A DNA stretch of 64,000 bases, taken from assembly GCA_031213475.1 (NCBI GenBank), contig JARUPZ010000005.1:2449732-2513731 (forward strand), read 5' to 3'. The position numbers and the translations under genes were made by a program. Below the pieces are notes generated by a model. That model saw only the letters and a program-made list of their open reading frames with translations. It did not search any database and was not told the origin of the DNA. Shown piece after piece: positions 46,866-58,100 of the stretch. Numbering within the stretch: position 1 is the stretch's first letter; each line of letters begins with the position of its first letter. Source of the stretch: Nereocystis luetkeana (taxonomy: Eukaryota > Sar > Phaeophyceae > Laminariales > Laminariaceae).

Positions 46866-47060
46866 TGTTGTTGTTGTTGTTGTTGTTGTTCTCACATTAA
46901 CTCTCTGACGAAGGAGTCCGTGGTCACACAAAAGGTGCTGGAGCCCTAGGAAAATCCGAAAAACGAAAAAACGAAAATTCGGCTGCCTCAAAATACACGA
47001 GACGAAGAAAGCGCACACGAGCTAAAACCAATGTGCAAACTGAACTAACATGGCCACGGG
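46866..47060 (-). repeat. S3 retroposon-like repeat with (GTT)n end, copy 1
   Basis: A short GTT tract (about 8 units) joins CTCACATTAACTCTCTGACG, then GGTGCTGGAGCCCTAGG and ACTGAACTAACATGGCC. The body is almost identical to 48176-48346. Read on -, the body ends in an (AAC)n tail. Confidence 0.85.
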
Positions 47061-47383
47061 TATATCCTCTCAACTAGAACATAGAGTACCCCCGTTCCCA
47101 CCACTAACCAACTCGTGGCTGCTGACTACAGCGGATGCTGTCTGAAGTGCTGCCTGCACCGTACGAAACGCACGGTAGTCGTGAAAACGAAAGAATTTAT
47201 ATGTGTGTTCGAAGAAATACAAAAAAAAACACAAGCATATTGCATGTTGTATACATGTCAGCACTTCTTCTGCGCGGAATATCATACCGGGTGTGATTCT
47301 GCGCGGGTCCCGTGGTCTCATACTATATGTGTCTTTATACAGAATATGTATGGTCTGCCTGTATCCCCTCCCCCTCTGGCCAG

Positions 47384-47452
47384 AAGAAAGCAAGTCCCAC
47401 AAAACCCCCAGGAGAAGGAGGAGGGAGCACGAGGACGAGGCACGTGCGGGTG
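47384..47452 (+). CDS. Isolated putative exon, gene unknown
   Basis: A 69-bp segment has unusually strong splice signals: a pyrimidine tract ending CCCCTCTGGCCAG before it and GGTG/GTGAGTAC after it. One frame reads a basic/acidic peptide ESKSHKTPRRRRREHEDEA. I could not find partner exons with matching phase within several kb, so this may be a cryptic exon or a remnant. Confidence 0.3.
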
Positions 47453-47742
47453 GTGAGTACCCAAAAAGCGATACACCACAGAGACACCCTGCCGCGCGGA
47501 ACGCAGGACCATCATGATGTACCTCTTACCTTTCAGCGATGAAATAAAAACTAGTAGCAGCAGCACTACTAACACATACCAGGTACCTGGTATGATATAG
47601 ACTACGGGCATCTACTTTATGCTCAAGTATATGTATGTGCGGTTCCAACATTTTTTACCGGTCGATCAAATACAGTAATATTTTTTTCGTCGCATCCATA
47701 AATAAATGCCACGTAACTCTCGTGAATGCTGATCAAGGAGAG

Positions 47743-47858
47743 TATTACGGGGGGCCATAGTTAGTAGGACCTAAGGTATACATAAAAACATACCAGGTAT
47801 ATAGTTAACCATTTTTACTAACAATAGTTGGTCCTATTAACTATGGTCCCCCGTAATA
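47743..47858. repeat. M1 MITE-like element, near-complete copy
   Basis: Ends GTATTACGGGGGGCCATAG and CTATGGTCCCCCGTAATAG. The copy includes an extra ACATACCAGGTATATAG in the middle, containing the over-used 9-mer. Confidence 0.85.
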
Positions 47859-48092
47859 GTACGATTATACGTCGTGACGCACGATAACCTTTTTTGGCTA
47901 TCAATGGCCGCTTTTCCTCTCGGGATTATTTAGTTTTCCCGTGCCACCTGAGCTTTTGCTCAACAAGCGCACAACACACGCACACGCACATACGCGTGTG
48001 TAGTGTGTGCACCAGATATGCAATGATAGTGTGCGCGCTCATTCGAACCACCTTCCCCCCCCCCGCCCCGACCGCGAGCTGAATTGACTGCG

Positions 48093-48174
<82 letters not shown>

Positions 48175-48346
48175 CTCACATTAACTCTCTGACGAAGGAG
48201 TCCGTGGTCACACAAAAGGTGCTGGAGCCCTAGGAAGATCCGAAAAACAAAAAAAAACGAGAATTTGGCTGCCTCAAAATACACGAGACGAAGAAAGCGC
48301 ACACGAGCTAAAACCAATGTGCAAACTGAACTAACATGGCCGCGGG
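48093..48346 (-). repeat. S3 retroposon-like repeat with long (GTT)n end, copy 2
   Basis: About 28 GTT units (48093-48175) precede the same body as copy 1 (CTCACATTAACTCTCTGACG... AACTAACATGGCC). The two bodies differ at only a few bases, while the triplet tract differs threefold in length. Confidence 0.9.
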
Positions 48347-49063
48347 TGTAGTTAGTTCTTCTTTTGTGCCTCCCAGCATTTTTTTCTATTTGTCTTACTC
48401 TTCACGACGGACTTATTCGACGGCTGTTCGTTACATATAACTATGCCTTGTGTGTGCTACTACAACAACGACTATAAGCTGTGCCTTGCAGCTGACTGGC
48501 TTCTTAGTATTTTTATTCCATTCGCCACATCTGACAATGCGCAGCGCTTGTTCCAATCATACAATCCAACGCATAAAATGAAAACTATTAATACAATTCT
48601 ACAAAGCTTGGCCTCAAATCAGTGGGATTTATTGGCTACTTACGGTACGTATATAGTCATCCCCATGGGTTCAAACATGTGGAAGGTGTTATCAATCAGA
48701 TCTGAGAATACTTGACAAAATTGAAATAGCTTCCAAAAATGTCATCATGTTTTCCATCCTGCAATCACTCGGGAACAGCCACATAACGGTTTCGATTGCT
48801 GGTTGTATTGAACGCGGCTGGCCCTCCTCGTCACGCCGGCCCATTATCACCTGGTCCAGCAGCCGTGGTCCCTATTTAATGCCGGTATGATACGCGCCAG
48901 CCAACAATACCGGCACTATAGCCGCAACCGGCACTATATACTCCGCACTCTATGTACCACACTGGGTAATCCCATACCAGTACAACATGTGCCAAGCGAT
49001 TCATTCCACCGGCGCTATTATAGTGAGCAGCCGGCACTACTCATCCGGCACTGTAGAGGGACC

Positions 49064-49174
49064 ACTATAACGGAGGACCATATTAAATGGGACCTACGGT
49101 ACACACAAAAGCCTATACGTTTAGCTATTTTTACTAACAATATTTGGTGCTACTTTCTATGGTGCCCCGTAATA
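49064..49174. repeat. M1 MITE-like element
   Basis: Ends CTATAACGGAGGACCATAT and CTATGGTGCCCCGTAATAC; inner GGACCTACGGTACACAC and CAATATTTGGTGC. Confidence 0.8.
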
Positions 49175-49259
49175 CTGTACCTGGTGTACCGTATGCCCAC
49201 ATCAACCAATCACCACAACGATAACAACAACAATGATGAGTTGGAGCAAGGGCAGCAGG

Positions 49260-49432
49260 AGGGGTGTACTCGACAGGAGAGATGCACTCGATCTCGTGCA
49301 TGGCCTGGAGTCTTATGACCGGGGGAGGGTGTACTTGATATCATGCGTGGCCGTGTAGTCGTATGGCCATAGACCCTTGCATCCCTACAATGCCGGGACG
49401 GAGCACGTCGGGGTTTCACCGACCGGAAAGGG
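49260..49432 (-). repeat. S2 repeat, reverse, two nested 3' ends
   Basis: On the - strand: CCGGTCGGTGAAACCCCGACG, GTCCCGGCATTGTAGGGATG, GGTCTATGGCCATACGAC, then GTACACCCTCCCCC (49320). A second short tail, GAGATCGAGTGC... GAGTACACCCC, follows at 49260-49300. Confidence 0.75.
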
Positions 49433-50660
49433 GGGGCGCGGGGTACAGTAGCAGTACTGTAGGTCGATGTAAATAGGGACTGTGGTGTGGACTTTCTCCG
49501 TATTTTGTTTCTGTATAAGAACGAATGGCGTTGAAATTTATGCTGCACGTTAATTGACGGATCGCAAATCAACGCGGTTACAGACACTGTATCTGTAGCA
49601 ACCCCTCGCTACGGTAGTGCTCGTCGACGCGGGAGCCATATCTATCGATAGTGCCTCCTTATGTGATACGCCCATGTACGGTAAGCAAGTGCCACGGGGT
49701 GAGCGGTCCAAGGAGTAGCTACGAAGTAGACGGTCAGTACCCAGTGCGTCACCGGGGCGGCAGTACTCTGCAGTACACACAGTCAAGACCACTACAAGTA
49801 TTAAAAACTATCTACTGTATACTCAAGTCGTAGGGTAGAACAAACAGCCGTAAGGCAAACATAAAATCACGGCATCTATTAATCGAACATATTATGCAAG
49901 GTAGAACATCGGGTACAGTCTGGACGACAGCTCTTCAATGGCAGCAAGCAGCAGAAAATACAAAAACGAAAACGGAAAACGCACTACAATGTACCGTAGA
50001 ACAGGCAGATTTACAGAGCTACATGCGTTGGTTACCGTCTCATCCTTCCTTCACAGGCGATCGCGACCCCCCCTCCCCTCTCCCGTGCACAGTGTGGGCG
50101 TAAACAAACTCTTGTGGAGACGCTGAACGCGATGTAGCACACCGTCGGGCGTACCGGCTTAAGAGGTGTGTCGATACCTCGTGAGGGGTTGCTACACACA
50201 GTAGATTGTTCCATGTCTCCACAATGATCGTTTTACGCCCACATTTTACAAGGGGGGGAGTCCCGGCGCCTGTGTTGCAACTGCCTTCCCGTCCCCCTCT
50301 CCTGCTATCTTCCCTGCACACTGCCCCGCCTTTCTCATATGCTCTTCCTGGCTACTGCCCCCCTCCCTTTCCCGTTTCTTTACTGGCAACTGCCCCCCCC
50401 CCGCCCTCCGTACTTTCTCCACCAATTATTTATTACTGGTCTATATTATGTATGCCGATTTTTATGGGTTGGGCGGGCGTCGGTTGGCAACAACGCTGTG
50501 AAACACACCAATCACTGCGTGCGCTAGACAAACAGGGTGCCGTTTTTTTTTTGCGGTCATGGTCGCTGGCGGTCGAGTCACCGTGGAAAACCTTGACTCT
50601 GCACAAGGGGGGTGATGTTATCACGTGGTGATGTTATCACGTGGTGTGTACCTGGTACAT

Positions 50661-50922
50661 GTTGAAGTGCTCACGAGGCAGTTACATAGTTTGACGCACA
50701 CCCATTGCGGTCCCTGGAGGTGACAACACCGAAAAAGCAAAACAATAATTTCGACGCCGTCTTCCACTGCGAAAACGCCTCACTGGCGGTTCTTAGTAGG
50801 GAGCAGCTCACCCTTCATGCGACTCGCCAAACATCTCACGTTACGCTTCGTGCGTGGTGCAAGCGAGCAACGTCCGGCCTCGTCGGCGAAAACCTGGCAT
50901 GCTCCGTGGTCTACATGGTCAT
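50661..50922 (+). repeat. S2 repeat without C tail
   Basis: Begins GTGCTCACGAGGCAGTTACA, includes TTCTTAGTAGGGAGCAGCTC and GGTGCAAGCGAGCAACG, and stops around CTCCGTGGTCTACATGGTCAT before the C tract. 5'-complete relative to other copies. Confidence 0.7.
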
Positions 50923-51099
50923 CTGAATACGGGTCATGCTCGCTACGGACTCACTTTACGGTTGGGTATACCGTTTTTTGGTTCAATGTTTTCTGACGGG
51001 CTGAGCTGCTCAAGTGAGCAACTAGAGGTGTGTATTTTTTCCTTGTGTATTTGTTTCAGGACGATGTAGCACGCAAAATTTCCAGTCGAGTTGAGCGAA

Positions 51100-52005
51100 C
51101 AAACTTACTTCGAAGAAGAATCGTGTTTCGGGCGAGAGAGGAGGTCGGACAATAAGGCACCACCCCTAAAAGGCACTTCTCTACGGTACGTAGGTGTCTC
51201 CTAACGGTTTCGGAGGGTCGTTACACTTGAGGAGCTTTGTACAGCCCGAACACATTGCTCTTGAGATCATATACGAAGTAAGAGGCTAACTCCATGAGCC
51301 CGCCCGTAACCGGTTCACCCCACGGTAAGCGCTGTAAGTTCTGGGGCCATTTTTCGTCAGATCGGTCGAGCTTTTCGAGAGCGACTACCAGCCAGTATAT
51401 TACATTCACGAGAGTGTTCGTTTTCAGACTATTACGGGGGACGAGAGTAAATAGGACCAAATATTGTTCGTAAAAATAGGGAAATATATAGGGTTTTTGT
51501 GTGTACCGTAGGTCCTACTAACTATGGTTCCCCGTAATAGCGTATAGAAACGCTGGCGGGGTTGCGCGAAACATGATTCTTCCAAGTCGTGTTTCCGGTG
51601 AGATGTTGAGCTCCTTTCGCGAGGAGCTCAGAAAATAAGCCACCACCCCTTATAGGCATTGCTCAACCTGCAGTAGGTGTATAGTGAAACGTAAGGTTAA
51701 ACACTGACTCATCTCACTGCAGGAGTTGCCTTTTTTGGTTCAAAGTGCAGCGACCGGTCGAGCTCCTTGAGTGAGCAAACTATTAGTATACCGGTTTTAT
51801 GTAGTATGATACTTTTACGATTCTCGTCGTATGCTCGTTTTGGGACTGTGGTTTCGTAGCGCATGGGTAATCTTGTTCGGGTAGGGCGAAACCAACTACT
51901 TCCAAGTCATGTTTCGGGTGAGATATTGAGCACCCCACATGTGCAGAGCTCCGAGAATAAGGCACCAACCCTGAAAGGCATTGCTCCACTGACGGCATTC
52001 CGATG
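51100..52005 (+). repeat. Three diverged direct repeats with GAGCTCCTC arms
   Basis: The order TTC.AAG.CGTGTTTC.GGTGAGA, GAGCTCC, AATAAGGCACCACCCCTAAAAGGCATTGCTC recurs at about 51112, 51575 and 51900. Each has small inverted arms of the GAGCTCCTTTCGCGAGGAGC type. Similar arms occur at 8421, 13045, 14690, 40688, 52995 and 53430. Confidence 0.6.
51429..51540. repeat. M1 MITE-like element, near-complete copy
   Basis: Ends CTATTACGGGGGACGAGAG and CTATGGTTCCCCGTAATAG; it splits the first interval of the direct repeats at 51.1-52.0 kb. Confidence 0.85.
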
Positions 52006-52278
52006 ATACCAGGTAGTTATAGTTCCTCAAGCCGAGGCGACCCGTCGACCCCAGATACTGTTTTTGCCAAAAATGGGGTACTACTTACGGTAGAGAGGCA
52101 CGCAACGGCAGAGGTGTACCTATTATTTCCCGACCCGAATATGACCCTGAGCAAAAAACCCGAATCTACCACCCGTTGAAGTGTGTCATGGCCTAAAGGT
52201 TTAAAAAAACAAAAAAAAGAAACGGTATTTCCGCGACAGGTTTAGTAGTTCCTGAATTATAAAATAATCTGGCCCAAA

Positions 52279-52435
52279 GTGCTGAGACTCCTATCGCAGC
52301 AGGCGTCTGTACCTCCATCGCAGCATGCTACTGCCCCTCTATCGCAGCAAGCTGCTGTATTACTTCTAATCCAGCAAGCTACACTATCTCTATCACAACA
52401 CGCTACTGTACTTCTGACGCAGCACGCGTACGATG
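52279..52435 (+). repeat. Minisatellite, about 24-bp unit, upstream of the secreted-protein gene
   Basis: About six units of the type CTATCGCAGCAAGCTGCTGTAC, with ATCGCAGCATGCTACTG variants. It ends about 100 bases before the candidate start codons and is in frame with them, so it could also be 5' UTR or coding. Confidence 0.75.
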
Positions 52436-52566
52436 AGCCATGTATGACATGCGTACACCCCTCTCCGCATCCTCGTATTTCCTGTTGGCCCACCCGGCGC
52501 CAACGCAATCCAGGTGCGCAGAGGCGGAGGCAACACATGCTACATACCGAACGCAGCGACCAAAAC

Positions 52567-54972
52567 ATGCGGGTCTCAAGTCGGAATATCGTAAGGAGCG
52601 TCCTCTGGGTCAACCCCCTGCGTCTGCTACTATTACCGCTTCTTCTTTTCGTCGGTGTCGACGCCGACACGGGAAGCTGCTCGTGTCCTACGAGAGGCTT
52701 CACCGAGCTAGAGCAGGCCACCTCCGGCGCCACCCCCGGGGAAGCCTTGGAGTTCGTCACGGAGATCAATTCGTTTTGTGCTACCCCCGACAGGAACTCG
52801 TGCGTCGCGCCGTGCCTCTGCCAATGCGGGAATGGCGTCGCGATCGGGCGTGCGGCTGCTGGGGGGGGCACCCACATAATCTGCAGGCGGAACGACGGGG
52901 TTTGTGTTGACCCTGGGGCTAACGTGAGAGCTCTTTTTGAACGCCTCTTCTACTATAGTACAGCAGCATGGAGGTGCATGCTACGAAATAGAGGTGCTCG
53001 CAAGATTTTCTGAGGATCCTCTCATTTGAAGGCCTCTATGCCCCACCTGGCCCCTGACTTTGACAACGACGAAAAGCGAACCGGCGAACAATGAATGCCA
53101 TGGGGTTTAGGTACACACAAAAAATGGTGGTAAAAACATGGAAGGATAATGATCCAGCGATATTGGGGAATCCTTCAGTGCCCTCAAGGAAATCCGTCAG
53201 ACGCGCGCTAAAAACAGGGGTAGCAGTTTTTCCGCTGACCAAAAAAATCCGAATGACGGGGGGCTCCTTGACACAAAAGTCGTCGGAATATATGTATACC
53301 TGGTATATATTTGTTGCGATAAAAACGATATTAGTGTTTGTACACCTATTGATTCTAATATTAGGTCATATTGTTGTTCATCGGGTTGCACTTTCGTAAT
53401 TTTCAAAGTGACTTGTTTATAGTACAGAGCTCCTCAATCGAGGAACCCCAGAAAAAAAATGGTGCACCTCTACCATAGCCTGTATCGTCAGTCGGAAATC
53501 GTTCCACCCGAATGGCTATCGGAGCACACGTCTGGGCCCCCCCAACAAAAAACGCCTCCTCTGAGTAAGGTTAGAGAACCGTGCTACTGCAGGTATTGGG
53601 GTTGCACGTTTGAGCTCAAACACTTCTCGCTGATGAGGGGGGCGTACCCCGGTACAAAATACGTTTGGATTCGATGTGAATTGTGGACAGAGTAAGTTTT
53701 CGTTATATATCTATAATATCCAGAATGAAATGTGTATCGGACTCTCAGCTTCTCCAAGCCAGTAGCTGTCCGGTGAGGATGTAAAAGTCTTCAAACGAGG
53801 AGCCCAGAATTTTTCAAGTGCGTCTTGACAATTCTTATAGTGAAACCAACCTCTCAGCTAAAGTGAAGCTTCGAAGGGGATAACAAATCACATGGTGAAC
53901 CCAGATTCCCAGCGCACGTACGCATCTCGCTGGCAATCAGCAGCCTCTGCTTCTACCCGCCCCTCCCCCCCCCCTCGTACATCTGCGCCGTTCAAACGTG
54001 GATCAGGGCGACCCTCACATGATGGGCTTGCTTGGGCAGACCTTCGACTGGGCCGGCACGGACGGCGAATGGTATTCCATGCTATCCGACGGGCCAAACC
54101 TTCAGCTCAACGTGCGGGTCACCGCTCCCTTGCCCGAATTCCCAGACCGCCAGCTGATCACAGCGGTCTCGCTCATCTTCGACGGCGGCCGGCACAGCCT
54201 CGTCATCGACGTGCAAGACCCTTACACCATTGACACCGAGCAGGACTGTTCGGTAACCAACGGCGACGGTGACGGGAAGACGCGGCCGTGTTTAGCCAGC
54301 GGAGCTTTACGCGTGCTCGTCGATGACCAGGAGGATGGTACCGCTCTCGGCGCCCCGACGGCGGGGGTAACTCTACCAGACGGTCACACGGTTGTCAGCG
54401 CGACGAACCTGCCCGCCGAGTGCCAGCCCTTCGGAGGGGACAGAGTCTGGGCCGAGGATTTCGAGAACGTTACCTCTGCCGCCCGCCGCCGCCGATCCCT
54501 GCGCGGGGGGGTGAACGTGGAGGTGGCGGCAGCGACGGGGGACGACATCGCGCTCGAGGAGTGGGTGCTCCGCTCCGGCACCCTCGCCGCTCCGGAATGG
54601 TGCGCCAAGTTCCTGGAAGAAGAGGGAGTCAATGGACTCCTGAAGGTGACCTCCTCTCACGCCGTTTTCCGCATCGACGGTCCTGCGGTCACCCTCAGAG
54701 TTAACGTTGGCACCAACCATCAGGAATATCAAGTCCTCCCCGACGGACGTTCAGTGCCGCAGCTAGATTTCTGGCAGGTTAATGTCGGCGTGGAGGCGGG
54801 CGCATTTACGCCCGAAATTGCGGGAATGCTCGGGGAGACATCGCGCGTCATCGTCGGCGACAACGGCGAGCCCGTCATGCGCGGGCTGCGGGTGCTCGGG
54901 GGGGCAGTTGAGAGCTACCGCGTGTCGGGACCCCTCGGCGTCGACTTTGAGCAGCGTCACCACTCTGTTTAA
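52567..54972 (+). CDS. Secreted Cys-rich protein with GDPH (VWD/root-cap-like) domain
   Basis: Probably secreted or wall-associated; molecular role unknown. Two exons: 52567-52923 and 54007-54972, joined in phase 0 (AAC/GTGAGA ... ATCAG/GGC), 440 residues. An in-frame ATG at 52537 is the alternative start. I prefer 52567 because it gives a clean signal peptide: basic MRVSSRNIVR, a Leu-rich core (LRLLLLPLLLFVG), then a VDA site before DTGSC. The mature N-terminus has nine Cys within about 75 residues, including CVAPCLCQCGNG. Exon 2 opens with GDPHMMGLLGQTFDWAG, like the start of VWD- or root-cap-type domains, and stays beta-rich to the end (GILGETS-like MLGETSRVIVGDNGEP near the C-terminus). 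NVTS is a glycosylation site just before a basic stretch AARRRRSLRGG (around residue 277), a possible processing site. The final codons and stop are repeated twice downstream. Proteins of this layout are common in brown algae (from memory, to be checked). Confidence 0.8.
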
Positions 54973-55165
54973 GTCACACTGTCGGGGTGTCACACCTGTA
55001 TATCATCAGTATTAGGGCCGATTTTGAGCAGCTGCGCCACTCTTTTTATGTCACCCTGTTCAAGTCACGCCTGTATATATTCAGGATTGGCGTCGACTTT
55101 GTACAGCTGCATCACTTTTTTGTTGAAGCGACACCTACATCGGATGTTGGTCTGGCAACAGGAAA
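54940..55165 (+). repeat. Threefold tandem repeat of the gene's 3' end, 75-77-bp unit
   Basis: Units start at 54940, 55017 and 55092. The words GTCGACTTTGAGCAGCGTC, GCCGATTTTGAGCAGCTGC and GTCGACTTTGTACAGCTGC align, followed by CACTCTGTTT, CACTCTTTTT and CACTTTTTTG. The first unit contains the last codons and stop of the secreted-protein gene. Confidence 0.85.
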
Positions 55166-58100
55166 TGCCTATGATGAGGAAGGTTGAAACCTTGTTGGGG
55201 CACCGCCCTTGCGCAACGCCTACTGTTTGCAAGCCTGAGAACATATTGCGAAACCATCCTTGAGCAGTAGGCTATCGTGTAGGATTGTGCTGCGCCCGCC
55301 GCCACTGAGCGAGGTTTCGCACGTATCCACACCTTCTTACGGAGCGCCCCCCCCCCCCTCCACAAGTGCGCCTCAGTTCATTACCACTGAATAGTTACTT
55401 GCTCGTGGGCTCCTACTGCATGCCCACCTTTCGTCATAACACAATCGATCATAGACCTCAACTCTCGAGGCATGTCCCCCCTCGAAGAGTATAAGTGGCT
55501 GTTGTTGAACGGAAGGCCACAGTATAGTAGTAATAGTAGAAGTGCGCGAACATGTAGCGTTCGTGTGGCTTTTTGATTGGGCTACTGCTGTGCCGTGCCA
55601 GGGTGCGGCTACGTAGCGGGGGAGTGGTAGCAAGCATAACACCCTGCTCGACTGGCGCGGTAGCTACGCCGAATATACAGTAGTAGTATCGCAATAGGAT
55701 GATGGCTTGCGCCCGTATATCGGCCGGTGATAATGACGGTCGATAGCACGTATCAGAAGGGTTATAATAGTACAGGGATACCTGTACGCGTACACTGGCT
55801 TAGGGTGTGCGTCCTTGTGGCTGAGATACAGGTAAACACTTCTCGTTGACGTTCTGCTCGTTTAGCGCTGACTGCCATCGAGAGACAATCTCTACGAACG
55901 GTACGCCCGATTTTGATCACTTTGTGAGGTTTCGGGGGTTTTCCCGGTTGTCCTCGAAAGCATGCATGTGAAAACGAATGCGTCAGATTCGGCGGCACCA
56001 TGTAGACGCTGGGGACTCTTTGGAATCAATTGCCACCGAGCGTTGGAAGGTTGAAGGCCTCTTTCCTTGTAGATTCTCCGCTCTGGGGGCCTCGCAGACA
56101 ACGCCACAGACTGAGTCACGTATGCACCTTGTATGTTGGTCCCGTATCGAATGCCTTCCGGAAAGGGACACACAAGTTTTGAGATGGAGCAATACCACTG
56201 GTAGTTCGTAATTATGTTATTTTGTACGTAGTGTTTTTGGGTTTTGGTAGGCGACATTGCAGTAAAACTGTTTTTACACAAGTATTAGTAATATGTAATT
56301 GTGGCTTAGGACGAGTTGACTCGGTGTTCCCGTGCATGCGCAGCAGGACGGAGCGTAGAGATTGACCACCTGTGCTAAAAGTGCATATCGTATGCAGTGT
56401 TCATACTTTGTACCTGGTATGCACGATCGGTCAGGGAGCTCTGTTCAACATGCATGCGCATATATGTAGTGGCCTTCTTTTGCTGGAAGTATTAGGTCGG
56501 AGTAGACGACAGGCAGACCCGATAGGTGTTGGACGAAGTCGGTATCGCGTAAATACCTGGTGTAAACATAATAGGTGTAATTTTACCGAGACAGTTGAGG
56601 GAGGGAGAGGGGCTATATCAGCATGTGTATGCTACGTGATGCTGTCCTCTCGTGGTTGTTGTTATCGCTCTTGTTTTGCAATATATCTGTGCTGAGCGTC
56701 GCTCGGGTATCAAACCGCGTGGTTAGCAATCACAAGTCGTTCTGGTGCTTGTTAGCAGAGTGTTCGCATGGGAAATTGTGGTGGGCGTGCTAGTTCAGAG
56801 ACTTGGCGCGAACCGCTGTTGGGCAGCCTCGGGAGCTTCGCTCATGAAGAGTGGTCAAGTAGAAAGGTGCGTTCTTTGGGCCAAGTTGATGAATAAAGAA
56901 GGGGGAGGAGTGAAGGAGATGGGCGAACCTCCGTTAACTCGGCAAGATGCACAATCTACGGTTAGATGTACCCCACGGGACAGTATATAGGCCGATCCAC
57001 AACAGCGTTCCTTGATACTCGCCCGTGGAGGTCGATCGGCGACGCACTCCGTGCAATTGCCGATGTCCGACTCCCGATTCCCGACTCCCGATTCCCGACT
57101 TCCGGCCCCCGACGACCAACCGCCGACGACCAACATTGTTCATGAAATTTTTTGATGCGTATACTACAGTGCCGTTGCCATGAATCGAAGTGAGTTCGAC
57201 CCTTAAGCAACGCGCAAATACCGCTGAACGCTGTCTGTAGTGTTTCCGCATCAATTCTACATGTACCCGGACTTCGATGCAGTCACTGCTGTAGCATTCC
57301 ATGCTGCTTAGCATTTGCCATTGATATTTGGGCTGCGTAGTGCGCCTTTCTGCTAGGGACGGCTGTGATTCCGATACGCGTTCTGGTGAATACTGCTGTT
57401 ATGTTAAAGTGCCCACATCAACACGACCCCTCGATGGAGGTGACGACTTCAAATTTGCTGGTAGCCATTGATTTTTCTACTCAATCAACTTGGCTACAGC
57501 AGTGTAAGTACCCGCTCGTGCCTGTTATACATGCGTCAACACGCTATGTCATGCACCAGGTACCAGGTATGATATAAAGTACATGGTTGTGTATATTTGA
57601 CAATTGCAACTCTTGTTACTTCGTGAATATAGTTTGCTAGGGTCTATATATTTTACGATCGAAATCCGTTGCGATGTCGCATCAAAGGTCCAATACTGCT
57701 TTGCCGCGCCGTCTCAACATCAGCCGTTCCCGGCTGGATTATGCCGGCTGACGCTGACAATTCCTTCTACTACTAACGCAACAACTACAACGCTTCACCT
57801 GACAAGGTAAAGGCATACTGGTGGGGTGACAGGTTAGAGGTAGGGACACGGAACCCGGGATGCCAACCGAAAAAATATCACACACAAACCTTGGAACCGT
57901 ACAGGCTCAACACTGTGTACTGTTACCAGACAGACACACTGGGTACGATATTGCTTCGTAACCTAAATTGTACGACGACGTTCTTGTGGCCGTACATTCT
58001 ACTTCTGAAAGGGAGCTACAGTAGGCGAACATCGGTGTTATGAGGCTTATATTGGGTAGGCGATTGGTTAACATTTTACCTTTAGCCCAACGGACTAAGA

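Larger units (their letters stand above)
41799..52536. other. Gene-poor stretch dominated by mobile-element debris
   Basis: No protein family was recognised over about 10.7 kb. Open frames at 44527-45072 and 47115-47456 show no known motif; part of the latter has strong splice signals and is listed separately. The rest is M1, S1, S2 and S3 copies, a perfect 60-bp duplication, a pyrimidine-rich tract at 50263-50430, and a set of diverged direct repeats at 51.1-52.0 kb. Confidence 0.5.
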
